Source of the DNA: an alpha proteobacterium SCGC AAA028-C07
GTDB lineage: Bacteria > Pseudomonadota > Alphaproteobacteria > Pelagibacterales > Pelagibacteraceae
Assembly (NCBI GenBank): GCA_000419465.1
Contig: ATTB01000003.1
Coordinates: forward strand, 1-64,000
Direction of reading: 5' to 3'
DNA length: 64,000 nucleotides
Positions 28,995-38,528 of the stretch are shown here, piece by piece; position 1 is the first letter of the stretch, and each line of letters starts with the position of its first letter. The notes beneath the pieces were generated by a model that saw only the letters and a program-made list of their open reading frames with translations, made no database searches and was not told where the DNA came from. The translations under genes were made by a program, and so were the position numbers.

Positions 28995-29023
28995 TTTTTA
29001 TCTTAGGCATAATTTATTGTCAA
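28995..29023 (-). promoter_or_regulatory. Promoter driving the SAM-II riboswitch/metW
   Basis: Minus strand TTGACA (29018-29023), 17-bp spacer, TAAAAA (28995-29000), ending just before the aptamer. Confidence 0.6.
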
Positions 29024-29152
29024 TTTATTCGCTTTTATTGAGTGTCTTGTTGTTGTTTTTAAAAATTTTATAAGATTTATTTTTATAAATAGTATCAACC
29101 ATAATAGCATTGTGTTAATTAAAAAATAAAATCAGCAAAAGTTTATAAAAAT

Positions 29153-30232
29153 ATGGCTCTAAGATTTAAAAATTTTAATAATTTAAAATATGTAGGTGGA
29201 TTATCACAGATAAAAAATATTAAAGATCCAATAAAACTTTCTGCCAATGAATCTGCTTTAGGACCTTCAAAAAAAGCTATCAATGCTTTTATCAAAAACA
29301 GCAAAAAATTATCTAGGTATCCAGATGGAAACTCAAATATTTTAATTCAGTCGATATCAAAAAATTTACGATTAAATCCCAATAATATTATTATTGGCAA
29401 TGGTTCTGATGAAATTATCAGCTTAGCTTGTCAATTATTTTTAAAACCAAATGATGAAGTTATTGTTACCGAGTATAGTTTTTTAATGTACAGGATTTAT
29501 ACTAAAATCCACGGTGGCAAAGTTATTGTGGCACCAGAAGATGATTTTAAGGCAAATATAGATGGAATATTAGCGAAGGTAACTTCTAAAACTAAAATCG
29601 TTTTTTTGGCTAATCCAAACAATCCAACAGGAACATATTTAGATAAAAATGAAATGTTATTACTTAGAAAAAAATTACGTAGTAATATTTTATTAGTAGT
29701 TGATGACGCTTACTTTGAATTTGTTATTAACAAAGATTATGTATCTGGGTTAGATTTATTTAGAGGCCACAGCAATGTTCTGGTTACTAGATCTTTTTCT
29801 AAAATATATGGACTTGCTAGTTTAAGACTTGGTTGGGGCTACGGTCCAAAAAATATCATTTCTGCGATGAAGCTTATTAAACCGCCTTTTAATGTTAATT
29901 CAGCTGCACAAGTAGCTGGTGTAGAGGCTCTCAATGACAAAAATTGGTTAAAAAAGAATATAGAACACAATAGTAAGTGGGCTGACATTTTTTTTGAAAA
30001 TTTTGTAAATTTAGGAATTTTAACAAATGTACCTGTAGCAAATTTTTTCTTAATGCGTTTTGATAATAAAGAAATAACAGCGGATAAAGTTTACGATAAA
30101 TTTATTAAATCTAGGATTATATTGAGAAAAATGAAGGGTTATGGGTTATCTAATTCACTAAGAGTGACCATTGGAAATAATAAAGAAAATAACTTATTTT
30201 TAAAAACTCTGAATAAAATTTTTGATGTTTAA
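29153..30232 (+). CDS. hisC: Histidinol-phosphate / aromatic aminotransferase
   Basis: Class I/II PLP enzyme: SANESALGPS, ANPNNPTGTY, VTRSFSKIYGLASLRLGWGYG; next to tyrA. Confidence 0.9.
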   Translation: MALRFKNFNNLKYVGGLSQIKNIKDPIKLSANESALGPSKKAINAFIKNSKKLSRYPDGNSNILIQSISKNLRLNPNNIIIGNGSDEIISLACQLFLKPNDEVIVTEYSFLMYRIYTKIHGGKVIVAPEDDFKANIDGILAKVTSKTKIVFLANPNNPTGTYLDKNEMLLLRKKLRSNILLVVDDAYFEFVINKDYVSGLDLFRGHSNVLVTRSFSKIYGLASLRLGWGYGPKNIISAMKLIKPPFNVNSAAQVAGVEALNDKNWLKKNIEHNSKWADIFFENFVNLGILTNVPVANFFLMRFDNKEITADKVYDKFIKSRIILRKMKGYGLSNSLRVTIGNNKENNLFLKTLNKIFDV

Positions 30233-31127
30233 TAAAATAACAATAATTGGATTAGGCTTAATTGGATCTTCGATTGCAAGGGCCATTAAAAAAAATCATT
30301 TATGCAAAAATTTAGTTGCTCACGATAAGTCTAAGAGAGTTTTAAAAAAAATATTAAAACTAAAAATAACCAACCATATAGAACCAAATTTAAAAAAAAG
30401 CGTTCAAGATTCTGATTTAGTAATTATTTGCACTCCATTAGGAACTTATAAGAATATAGTTTCTGTAATTAAAAACTACTTAAAAAATACTTGTATTTTA
30501 ACTGATGTTGGTTCGGCAAAAATTTTTGTAACTAATACGGTTAATAAATTAATTAATAAAAATACTATATGGATTCCTGCTCATCCTGTCGCTGGCACAG
30601 AACAGAGTGGCCCAGAAGCTGGTTTTGCTGATTTATTTAAAAATAGATGGTGCATCATTACGCCAATAAATAAAAAAAATCCTAACTCTTTAAAAAAATT
30701 AAATAATTTCTGGAAAAAAATTGGCAGTAAAGTTCAATATATGACAGCTGAACATCATGATAAGGTTATGGCAATTACGAGTCATATTCCTCATTTAATA
30801 GCTTATAATATTGTAGGTACAGCGGCTAATCTTGAGAAAGATACCAAATCAGAAGTGATTAAATATAGCGCCAGCGGATTTAGAGATTTTACTAGAATTG
30901 CATCTTCAGATCCTACTATGTGGAGAGATATTGCTCTTAATAACCGAAAACAGATTCTTCATATGTTAGAAAAATTTAATTTAGATTTAAGTAATTTAAA
31001 AAGCGCAATTATAAAAAAAGATGCAAATAAATTATTTAAACTTTTTTCTAAAACTAGAAAAATTAGACAAGCTATAGTGAAAGCCGGTCAGGATATTAAC
31101 AGTCCTAATTTTGGTAGGAAGAATTAA
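30225..31127 (+). CDS. tyrA: Prephenate/arogenate dehydrogenase
   Basis: IIGLGLIGSSIARAIKK, HPVAGTEQSGPEAG. Track start 30222 is TTG directly before an ATG at 30225. Confidence 0.94.
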   Translation: MFNKITIIGLGLIGSSIARAIKKNHLCKNLVAHDKSKRVLKKILKLKITNHIEPNLKKSVQDSDLVIICTPLGTYKNIVSVIKNYLKNTCILTDVGSAKIFVTNTVNKLINKNTIWIPAHPVAGTEQSGPEAGFADLFKNRWCIITPINKKNPNSLKKLNNFWKKIGSKVQYMTAEHHDKVMAITSHIPHLIAYNIVGTAANLEKDTKSEVIKYSASGFRDFTRIASSDPTMWRDIALNNRKQILHMLEKFNLDLSNLKSAIIKKDANKLFKLFSKTRKIRQAIVKAGQDINSPNFGRKN

Positions 31128-31813
31128 TCGTAAATTTCTTTTTCGAGTTTATTCATGAAATCATTCATGTTTAAACCTGGCTTAATTGGTTTTTTAAATT
31201 CAATACAGATTTCACCCGGAAATCTCATAAAACTGTCTCTAGGCCACACATCACCAGTATTTAATTTAACAGGTATACAAGCAACATTTGCTTTTTCATA
31301 AATTCTAGAAACCCCCTTTTTTAGAGGAGCTCTTTCATTATTTTTAATTCTCGTTCCTTGTGGAAAAATAATTAAAGGAGATGTCTCTTTGTTAATAGTT
31401 TCGGCAGTTTTTTCTAAAAAAATAAGATGATCTTTAGTAACCTTCTCTCTATGAGTTCCTATAAATCCTAATTTTTTTATGCACCATCCATAAAATGGAA
31501 TTTTAAATAATTCAGCTTTAACAATAAAAATAGGAGCATTAAGCACTGCGTTAAAAACAAAAGTTTCACAAATCGATTGATGCGCAGAGGCTATAAAAAA
31601 TTTTCTATCTTTTGGTATGTTCTCCAATCCTTTAAATATTATTTTTGTATTAATAATAAATCTTACGCAAAAGATGATATAAAAGCCCAACATACGAGCT
31701 AACCATTGCATTGCTGCCTTTGGCATTACGAGAGTTGGTAAAGCTAATAATGTTGAGAAAAAAGAGCCACAATAAGTTGCAAAATTAAATACCAGAGATC
31801 TTAAAAAGTGCAT
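31124..31813 (-). CDS. 1-acyl-sn-glycerol-3-phosphate acyltransferase-like protein
   Basis: PlsC features: SAHQSICET (HX4-type), IIFPQGTRIKNNERAPLKKG. Confidence 0.88.
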   Translation of the reverse strand: MHFLRSLVFNFATYCGSFFSTLLALPTLVMPKAAMQWLARMLGFYIIFCVRFIINTKIIFKGLENIPKDRKFFIASAHQSICETFVFNAVLNAPIFIVKAELFKIPFYGWCIKKLGFIGTHREKVTKDHLIFLEKTAETINKETSPLIIFPQGTRIKNNERAPLKKGVSRIYEKANVACIPVKLNTGDVWPRDSFMRFPGEICIEFKKPIKPGLNMNDFMNKLEKEIYD

Positions 31814-33049
31814 TTAATTAATCAAAGATTCCAATTTTTGCCTTTGTTTTATTATTTTATATTTATTTTTATTAATTAAAATTTCTGCAGAATAAGGTCT
31901 TGTATTGTAATTTGAAGCTAGAGATCTTCCATACGCTCCAATATTATCAATACAAACGTAATCACCCTCATTAAGTTTTTGATATTTATTATAAGAAATA
32001 AATGTATCTGAGCTTTCACATACCGGACCAACAAATTCAGTATTTTTCTTAACAATAGAGTTATTTTTTAGCAGGGGGTAAATTTGATGTTTAGCACCAT
32101 ATAGAGCTGGTCTGATTAGATCATTCATCGCGGCATCGATAACTATAAATTTTTTCCCTGGTGCATCTTTTGGGTAAATAACTTTAGATATCAATACTCC
32201 AGTATTGCCACAAATAGATCTTCCTGGTTCAAATATAATCTCAACATTATTCGTTTTTTTAAATTTAAGAACAAGATTTGAGTATTCTTTTAGATTAAAT
32301 TTTTTATCACTATTTGAATATGGGATACCGGTTCCACCACCTAAATCGATATATTTTAAATTTATTCCAATTAGGTTAATTTTTTTATTAAAGTTTGAGA
32401 GCGCATTTAAAACTTTTTTGAAAGGATTAATGTCCATAATTTGAGAACCAATATGAACGCTAATTGCTTCAAATTTTATATACTCATAATGATATTGATT
32501 GTTAAATATTTCCAAACAAACATTCATTGAAATGCCAAATTTGTTATCTTTTTTTCCCGTAGATATTTTTTTATTAGTTTTGGCTGAGATATTAGGATTA
32601 ATTCGGATTCCTACTGAGACAATTTTATTATTTTTTTTTGCAATTTTGTTAATAGCTCTTATTTCAGCCTCCGACTCTGCGTTGATCAAGAGAATTTCCT
32701 TTTTAATTGCAAAATCTAATTCTTCTTCTGTCTTACCAACTCCGGAAAAAACTATTTTTTTAGGAGAAATACCTGCTTTAAGAGCAATTTTTAATTCACC
32801 AATTGAAACAACGTCTGCCCCAGAGCCTAGTTTTTTTAATTCAGAAATAAGTTTTAAATTTGAATTTGATTTTACCGAAAAGCAAATCAGTGGATTAATT
32901 TTTATAAAAGACTTCTTAAAATTATTAAAATTAAATCTTAGCTGACTTAGAGAATAAAGATAAAATGGAGTTTTAACTCTTGTTGTTACTTTCGATATAG
33001 CAATATTTTCAAAAAATAATTTTTTATTTTTGAATTTTAGAAAATTCAT
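31814..33049 (-). CDS. lysA: Diaminopimelate decarboxylase
   Basis: CFSVKSNSNLKLISELKKLGSGADVVSIGEL; FEPGRSICGNTGVL; CESSDTF. Confidence 0.96.
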   Translation of the reverse strand: MNFLKFKNKKLFFENIAISKVTTRVKTPFYLYSLSQLRFNFNNFKKSFIKINPLICFSVKSNSNLKLISELKKLGSGADVVSIGELKIALKAGISPKKIVFSGVGKTEEELDFAIKKEILLINAESEAEIRAINKIAKKNNKIVSVGIRINPNISAKTNKKISTGKKDNKFGISMNVCLEIFNNQYHYEYIKFEAISVHIGSQIMDINPFKKVLNALSNFNKKINLIGINLKYIDLGGGTGIPYSNSDKKFNLKEYSNLVLKFKKTNNVEIIFEPGRSICGNTGVLISKVIYPKDAPGKKFIVIDAAMNDLIRPALYGAKHQIYPLLKNNSIVKKNTEFVGPVCESSDTFISYNKYQKLNEGDYVCIDNIGAYGRSLASNYNTRPYSAEILINKNKYKIIKQRQKLESLIN

Positions 33050-33189
33050 TAAATGATTTTGATATCAATTTTAGATTCTAAAGATTGTTTTTCAAAATTA
33101 TTATTAGAAGATTGGTAAACAGGATTATTTTTTACACCGCAAGATGTAGTTAAAAATAATATTGATAACGCTAATAATATTCTAATCAT
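33049..33189 (-). CDS. Small lipoprotein, LptM (YifL)-like
   Basis: 46 aa, below the track cutoff: MIRILLALSILFLTTSCGVKNNPVYQSSNNNFEKQSLESKIDIKII*; lipobox LTTSC-G; sits between argH and lysA with a TAATG overlap to lysA. Confidence 0.8.
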   Translation of the reverse strand: MIRILLALSILFLTTSCGVKNNPVYQSSNNNFEKQSLESKIDIKII

Positions 33190-34574
33190 TTAAACTCTTT
33201 TTGATATTTTTTTATCATTTTATTAACATTAAACGGTGATGTTCCGCCATAAGATTTTTTTGAATTAACTGAATTTTTCAAATCAAACATTTTTAAAACA
33301 TCTTTTTCTACGCTTTTTTCAACTTTTTTTATCGTTAAAAAATCTAACTCATCAAGTGTTTGATTATTTTTTTCAGCTATATTTACAAGAGTTGCAGATT
33401 TTTTATGCGCTTCTCTAAATGACATTCCTTTTTTTACTAAATAATCAGCAAAATCTGTTGCAGTAGTAAAACCTAATTTTGCAGCAGCCAGCATTTTAAT
33501 TTTATTTGGCTTCATTCCATCCACTAGTTCTGTAGCAAGTTGGATGTTTAATAAAAGAGTATCGTATGAATCGAATACACTCTCCTTGTCTTCTTGCATG
33601 TCCTTAAAGTAGGCAAGTGGTAAGCCTTTCATGGTAGTTAACATAGAAGTTAATTGTCCAAATATTCTTCCAGTTTTACCTCTTATTAGTTCTGCAGAAT
33701 CCGGATTCTTTTTTTGAGGCATGATTGAAGATCCCGTTAACAAACTATCTTCGAGAGTGATCAAATTTACAAGGTCCGAATTCCAAATAATAATTTCTTC
33801 AGCAAGTCTTGAAAGATGTACTGAGCACAAAGAGGCTATAAATAAGAATTCAATAGCAAAATCTCTGTCAGAAACTGAATCAATAGAATTGTCAGTAGGT
33901 TTTTTAAATCCAAGTTTTTTTGAAGTAAAGTGTCTATCAATATTGTATGAGGTTCCAGCAAGAGCCGCAGAACCTAATGGATTTTCATTAATATTTTCTA
34001 AGAAATTTTTAATTCTTTTTTTATCTCTTTTGAACATTTCTACGTACGCCAATAAATAATGTGAAAACAGCACCGGCTGAGCATTTTTAAGATGCGTAAA
34101 TCCAGGCATAATTACATCAATATTTTTTTTAGCTTTATTTAAAAAACTGTTGATGAGTATAGTTAAATTTTTATCAATAATGTTTGCAGATTTTTTTACC
34201 CAAAGTTTAAAATCTGTTACCACCTGATCATTTCTCGATCTTGCTGTATGAAGAAATCCAGCGTGATCTCCTATAATCTCAAATAATCTTTTTTCAATAT
34301 TAAGATGAATGTCTTCATATTCTTTTTTAAATTCAAATTTATTTTTTTGTATTTCTATTTTAATTTTTTTTAATCCAGAAATAATTTTTTTGGCAGATTC
34401 ACTATTAATAATTTTCTGCTTCGATAACATTTCGCAATGAGCAATAGATGCGTCAATATCTTCATTGAAAAGTCTTTTATCTATATCGATCGAAGAATTA
34501 ATCGATTGCAAAAGTTTTGATGTAGGCTTTTTAACTCTTGTGCCCCACACTTTATTTTTATTTCCTTTAGTCAT
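33186..34574 (-). CDS. argH: Argininosuccinate lyase
   Basis: GSSIMPQKKNPDSAELIRGKTGR signature. Confidence 0.98.
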   Translation of the reverse strand: MTKGNKNKVWGTRVKKPTSKLLQSINSSIDIDKRLFNEDIDASIAHCEMLSKQKIINSESAKKIISGLKKIKIEIQKNKFEFKKEYEDIHLNIEKRLFEIIGDHAGFLHTARSRNDQVVTDFKLWVKKSANIIDKNLTILINSFLNKAKKNIDVIMPGFTHLKNAQPVLFSHYLLAYVEMFKRDKKRIKNFLENINENPLGSAALAGTSYNIDRHFTSKKLGFKKPTDNSIDSVSDRDFAIEFLFIASLCSVHLSRLAEEIIIWNSDLVNLITLEDSLLTGSSIMPQKKNPDSAELIRGKTGRIFGQLTSMLTTMKGLPLAYFKDMQEDKESVFDSYDTLLLNIQLATELVDGMKPNKIKMLAAAKLGFTTATDFADYLVKKGMSFREAHKKSATLVNIAEKNNQTLDELDFLTIKKVEKSVEKDVLKMFDLKNSVNSKKSYGGTSPFNVNKMIKKYQKEFK

Positions 34575-34601
34575 ATTTTTAATAATATATAAAACTAAAC
34601 T

Positions 34602-35147
34602 ATGTTTTTTTTACGTAATTCTTTTAAATTTTTAGTTTATTTAACTAGTTTATTATTATTTATTACTAATCACTCTTTATCACAACCCATTAAAGATCTT
34701 CCCTTCAAGAACATAGTTGTGCATGAGGTGCCAAAAGAAATTATTGGTGAAGAATTTATAGATTTCTCTGGTAAAAAATTAAAGTTTAATAAATTTGATC
34801 ATCCAATAAATTTAATTAATTTTTGGTCTACCTGGTGCGTACCTTGTAAAGAAGAAATGCCCTCCATTGATAAATTGGTTGATCTTGTGGGCAAAGATAA
34901 AATAAAAATATTTGCTATTAACCTTGAAAAAATAAATAAGAAAAAAACTGATAAATTTTTTACTGATTTAAAAATTAAGAATTTTTCTACTTATTATGAT
35001 CCAGAGTACGTTTTGGCTAACAAAATTGGATTGAGAGGCTTGCCAACAACTCTAATTGTCGATCGTAACGGTAAAGAAATAGCAAGAGTTATAGGCTCCA
35101 TTAATTTTGCAGATGAAAAATTTATTATTTGGCTAAAAAATCTTTAG
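34602..35147 (+). CDS. TlpA/ResA-like thiol:disulfide interchange protein
   Basis: Signal sequence; NFWSTWCVPCKEEMPSIDKL (WCxxC). Confidence 0.92.
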   Translation: MFFLRNSFKFLVYLTSLLLFITNHSLSQPIKDLPFKNIVVHEVPKEIIGEEFIDFSGKKLKFNKFDHPINLINFWSTWCVPCKEEMPSIDKLVDLVGKDKIKIFAINLEKINKKKTDKFFTDLKIKNFSTYYDPEYVLANKIGLRGLPTTLIVDRNGKEIARVIGSINFADEKFIIWLKNL

Positions 35148-35149
35148 GC

Positions 35150-35350
35150 TTATTTTTTATGAAAATAAAACAAAGTCATTAAAACAACTATAGCAATAAA
35201 TTGAGCAACAACTCTTAACTGCATTAGTTTGTTACTTTTTCTTTTATCATCAATATTGCTTCCAAGAAAAAATGACTTTAATCCCCGGATAAGAATTACG
35301 GTAACAACGATCAATGCAACTATTGCAATAATTCTACTTAAATCTGACAT
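35150..35350 (-). CDS. Twin-transmembrane HIG1-domain-like protein
   Basis: 66 aa, two TM helices around DDKRKSNKLMQLRVVAQFIAIVVLM; RxxxQ pattern as in the HIG1 family. Confidence 0.65.
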   Translation of the reverse strand: MSDLSRIIAIVALIVVTVILIRGLKSFFLGSNIDDKRKSNKLMQLRVVAQFIAIVVLMTLFYFHKK

Positions 35351-35400
35351 TGAGAAATAATTATCATAAAATGATTAAAATTATATAAAATAAAATACTA

Positions 35401-36066
35401 ATGAAATTAATCGAAGAAAATATATTTTTAAAGGCAACCTCTTTGCCGCAAACTTCCTCTAAGGCAAATTATTTAATAGTATTTTGTCATGGATATGGTG
35501 CTGATGGAAAAGATTTAATAAATATTGGAAATTATTGGCAAAGATTTTTGCCAGATTTTTATTTTACCTCACCTAATGCACCAAATATTTGTTCAGTAAA
35601 CCCTGGTGGATTTGAATGGTTTGATCTTATGAGTCATGACGTTAAAAAAATTAATTTAGAATTACAAAATTCAATATTAAAATTAACAGAGTTTATTGAT
35701 GCAAAACTCAAAGAATTAAATTTGGACTATTCAAAGTTATTCTTAGTAGGCTTTAGCCAAGGAACGATGATGTCTATACACTATGCGTTAACAATCTCTA
35801 ATAAGGTTGCAGGGGTAGTTGGTTATTCAGGAAAGATCTATGATCCCATCTTTTTAGAGCAAAATATTAAATCCAAACCTTCGATTTTTTTAATGCACGG
35901 AGATGATGATAATATTGTTCCGTTAGAAGAAATGATGGAGGCAAAAAATTTTTTATTACAAAATAAATTTAATTTAAAAACTAAAATTTTTAAAGGTTGT
36001 GGTCATTCTATTCCTGTAGAAGGATTAAGTTTAGGTCTAGAATTTATTAACATCAATAAAAAATAA
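35401..36066 (+). CDS. Phospholipase/carboxylesterase family alpha/beta hydrolase
   Basis: FCHGYGADGKDL, LVGFSQGTMMS, HGDDDNIVPL. Confidence 0.9.
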   Translation: MKLIEENIFLKATSLPQTSSKANYLIVFCHGYGADGKDLINIGNYWQRFLPDFYFTSPNAPNICSVNPGGFEWFDLMSHDVKKINLELQNSILKLTEFIDAKLKELNLDYSKLFLVGFSQGTMMSIHYALTISNKVAGVVGYSGKIYDPIFLEQNIKSKPSIFLMHGDDDNIVPLEEMMEAKNFLLQNKFNLKTKIFKGCGHSIPVEGLSLGLEFININKK

Positions 36067-36110
36067 ATATTTTGATTATAAATAAAACTGATATATCAAT
36101 TATATATTAA

Positions 36111-36680
36111 ATGATTATTACAGAATCTAATTCAGTGCCGTTGGATAAATGTCCAGCTCTTGTATTGAATGCAGATTATAGACCTTTGAGTTATTACCCT
36201 TTGTCCTTGTGGTGTTGGCAAGATGCCGTTCGTGATGTTTTTTTAGATAGAGTGACGATAGTTTCAGAATATGATCGAGAAATTAGAAGTCCCTCTTTTT
36301 CTATGAGATTACCAAGCGTAATATCATTAAAGAAATACATAAAACCTTCGGAGTTTCCAAATTTTACAAGATTTAATGTTTTTTTAAGAGATAGATTTTC
36401 TTGTCAGTATTGTGGAGATCATAAAAATTTAACTTTTGATCATGTAATACCAAGATCTAGAGGGGGAATTACTTGCTGGGAGAATGTAGTATCTGCTTGT
36501 TGCACGTGTAACGTAAGAAAGGGTGGCAAACTCCCCCATGTTAGTGGAATGATTCCAAAAACAAAACCATCTCGACCAACGGTAGAAGAATTGCATGACA
36601 ATGGAAAATTTTTTCCACCAAATTTTTTACATCAGAGCTGGTTAGATTATTTATATTGGGATGTTAAGCTTGAAAGCTAA
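36111..36680 (+). CDS. HNH endonuclease family protein
   Basis: CQYCGDHKNLTFDHVIPRSRGGITCWENVVSACCTCNVRKG. Confidence 0.92.
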   Translation: MIITESNSVPLDKCPALVLNADYRPLSYYPLSLWCWQDAVRDVFLDRVTIVSEYDREIRSPSFSMRLPSVISLKKYIKPSEFPNFTRFNVFLRDRFSCQYCGDHKNLTFDHVIPRSRGGITCWENVVSACCTCNVRKGGKLPHVSGMIPKTKPSRPTVEELHDNGKFFPPNFLHQSWLDYLYWDVKLES

Positions 36681-37216
36681 TATTTTTTCGAAATAGCTAT
36701 AGCTAATTTAGAACTATTTTTTATTACGATATCTAAAATAGAATATAAGCCATCATTTTTAGCCCCTAAACTTTCAGCGGTATTTTTATGTTCAAGTTCC
36801 TCTTCTCTGAATTTAATAAATTTTTCTTTTAATTCTTTTTCTTCTTTATAGTCTTTAGATAAAATATCTATCTGCTCTCCATAATGACCGCCAATAATCT
36901 CTTCAACAGCAGAGGTGCATAAAGCTGTAGCTTTTTTCCCAAGCAATGCCGTACCAAAACCAAGAGCTGTGCCGAGAACATCCCATAAGGGAAGCAAAAC
37001 TGTGGGCCTAACTTTTCTTTCAATAATTTGGTTTTCAAAAAATTCTAAATGTTCTAATTCGTGATCACGCATATCCTTAATAGTATTTTGCAATTCTGGG
37101 TCTTTATTAAAAAGTTGAAGAGCCTTTAATTGTCCCTCATATATTTTTATAGCACCACGTTCACCCGCGTGGTTGACTCTGATCATTTCAGCTATTTGCT
37201 CGTTTTTTTTGTCCAT
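36677..37216 (-). CDS. coq7: Demethoxyubiquinone hydroxylase
   Basis: RVNHAGERGAIKIYEGQ, DHELEHLEFFE, EEELEHKNTAESLGA diiron motifs. Confidence 0.94.
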   Translation of the reverse strand: MDKKNEQIAEMIRVNHAGERGAIKIYEGQLKALQLFNKDPELQNTIKDMRDHELEHLEFFENQIIERKVRPTVLLPLWDVLGTALGFGTALLGKKATALCTSAVEEIIGGHYGEQIDILSKDYKEEKELKEKFIKFREEELEHKNTAESLGAKNDGLYSILDIVIKNSSKLAIAISKKY

Positions 37217-37677
37217 GAGAATATTTTATAATATAAAACTGTAAGAATTAAAGACATAAGCATATTAATTGAAGCTAAAGATAAACCAAATAATTTAAAG
37301 TCCACTTCTTTACACGATGGGGCTAATTTACTTTGCAGTTCCTTTAAAAGAATATCTTTAGACATATTTTTACTAATTTCTGTTTTGCAGCTAGATAATT
37401 CATTAATCAATCCATATTCAATTCCTACGTGGTATCCAGCAAGAAAGAAACTTACTGTGGATGTCAAAGTTATTAAAATCATTAATTGGTTTTTCCAATT
37501 ATTCTTTAAAAAAAATAAAGCAGACAGTAATAAAATTAAATAATAGGGGTAGCGTTGATAAATACAAAGAGCGCAAGGTTGAACTTTTAAAATATGTTCA
37601 ATAATTAATGCTGAGGAAATAATAAAAAGATTGATTACAAAAATATATATAAAAAATTTATAAATTGTATTTTTCAA
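37192..37677 (-). CDS. dsbB: DsbB-family disulfide bond formation protein
   Basis: QPCALCIYQRYPYYLI; second Cys pair region and four TM helices. Confidence 0.88.
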   Translation of the reverse strand: MKNTIYKFFIYIFVINLFIISSALIIEHILKVQPCALCIYQRYPYYLILLLSALFFLKNNWKNQLMILITLTSTVSFFLAGYHVGIEYGLINELSSCKTEISKNMSKDILLKELQSKLAPSCKEVDFKLFGLSLASINMLMSLILTVLYYKIFSWTKKTSK

Positions 37678-38294
37678 GCAATAAAATATTGTGGAAATTT
37701 AACATAAAACAAATACATTCCTGCGATCACAATAGCAAAGCTTCCAACTACCCACATTACAAAAGTTGAAAACTTTTGATCAATTTGTTTTTGAATCTTA
37801 GCCCCATATTTTGAAAATAAATAAGTTAATAAGAAATATCTAGCTCCTCTCGTAAATAAAGCTGTAGCAGCAAATAAAGGAAAGCTAAAATGAACAAAAC
37901 CACTGGCAATTGCAAGTAAGTTAAATGGAAGAGGCGTAAATCCAGAGATAAATAATATGAAAGCAAAAGTTATCATTGTACTTTTTTTGTAAAAAATAGC
38001 TAAGAATTTTTTTGGATCGTCTACACCAGAAAGTTCAAATATGTGTACACCCAATCTATGAAACATAAAACTTCCTATAGCGTAGGCAACAAGAGCTCCT
38101 GCAAATGCAGCTATAGTTGCAATCGTGAAAGTTTCAAACCATCTCTTTGGTTTAGAAATTGACATTGGAATCACAATTGCATCTGAAGGAAAAGGAAAGA
38201 ATATATTCTCAAAAAAGCACCAAACAGCCAGGACATACTTTGCTAATTTGTGTCCCGCTAGCTTTATAAGTTTGTTTAATAAATTTTTTAACAT
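37674..38294 (-). CDS. DedA/YqaA-family membrane protein
   Basis: FTPLPFNLLAIASGFVHFSFPLFAATALFTRGARYFLLTYLFSKYG. Confidence 0.85.
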   Translation of the reverse strand: MLKNLLNKLIKLAGHKLAKYVLAVWCFFENIFFPFPSDAIVIPMSISKPKRWFETFTIATIAAFAGALVAYAIGSFMFHRLGVHIFELSGVDDPKKFLAIFYKKSTMITFAFILFISGFTPLPFNLLAIASGFVHFSFPLFAATALFTRGARYFLLTYLFSKYGAKIQKQIDQKFSTFVMWVVGSFAIVIAGMYLFYVKFPQYFIA

Positions 38295-38332
38295 TAACTT
38301 GTCATGTATATTTGAATTTATATAATTAAAAA

Positions 38333-38518
38333 ATGAAATTAAAATTTGATATTAAACAATTTGCAATATCTTTAGTGATTTCGCCAGTAGTTTTTTATTT
38401 GGTAATTGCTATCGCAAAGCTTTTTGGAGCATCCTATAGGATCAATCATGGAGAATCTTTTATTATCTGGTTGCTTCTTGCGATTTTAATAAAAATTAGT
38501 TTTATTAATAAGAAATAA
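38333..38518 (+). CDS. Small hypothetical membrane protein
   Basis: 61 aa with two hydrophobic segments; only the open frame supports it. Confidence 0.45.
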   Translation: MKLKFDIKQFAISLVISPVVFYLVIAIAKLFGASYRINHGESFIIWLLLAILIKISFINKK

Positions 38519-38528
38519 AATATCACTT

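Noticed and set aside
32499-32945. 148-aa plus-strand hydrophobic ORF
   Set aside because: Antisense to lysA.
33721-34059. 112-aa plus-strand ORF
   Set aside because: Antisense to argH.
36111-36680. HNH protein as a defence or mobile-element nuclease
   Set aside because: Stand-alone housekeeping-like HNH family common in Alphaproteobacteria; no RuvC, RNA, repeats or R-M neighbours.
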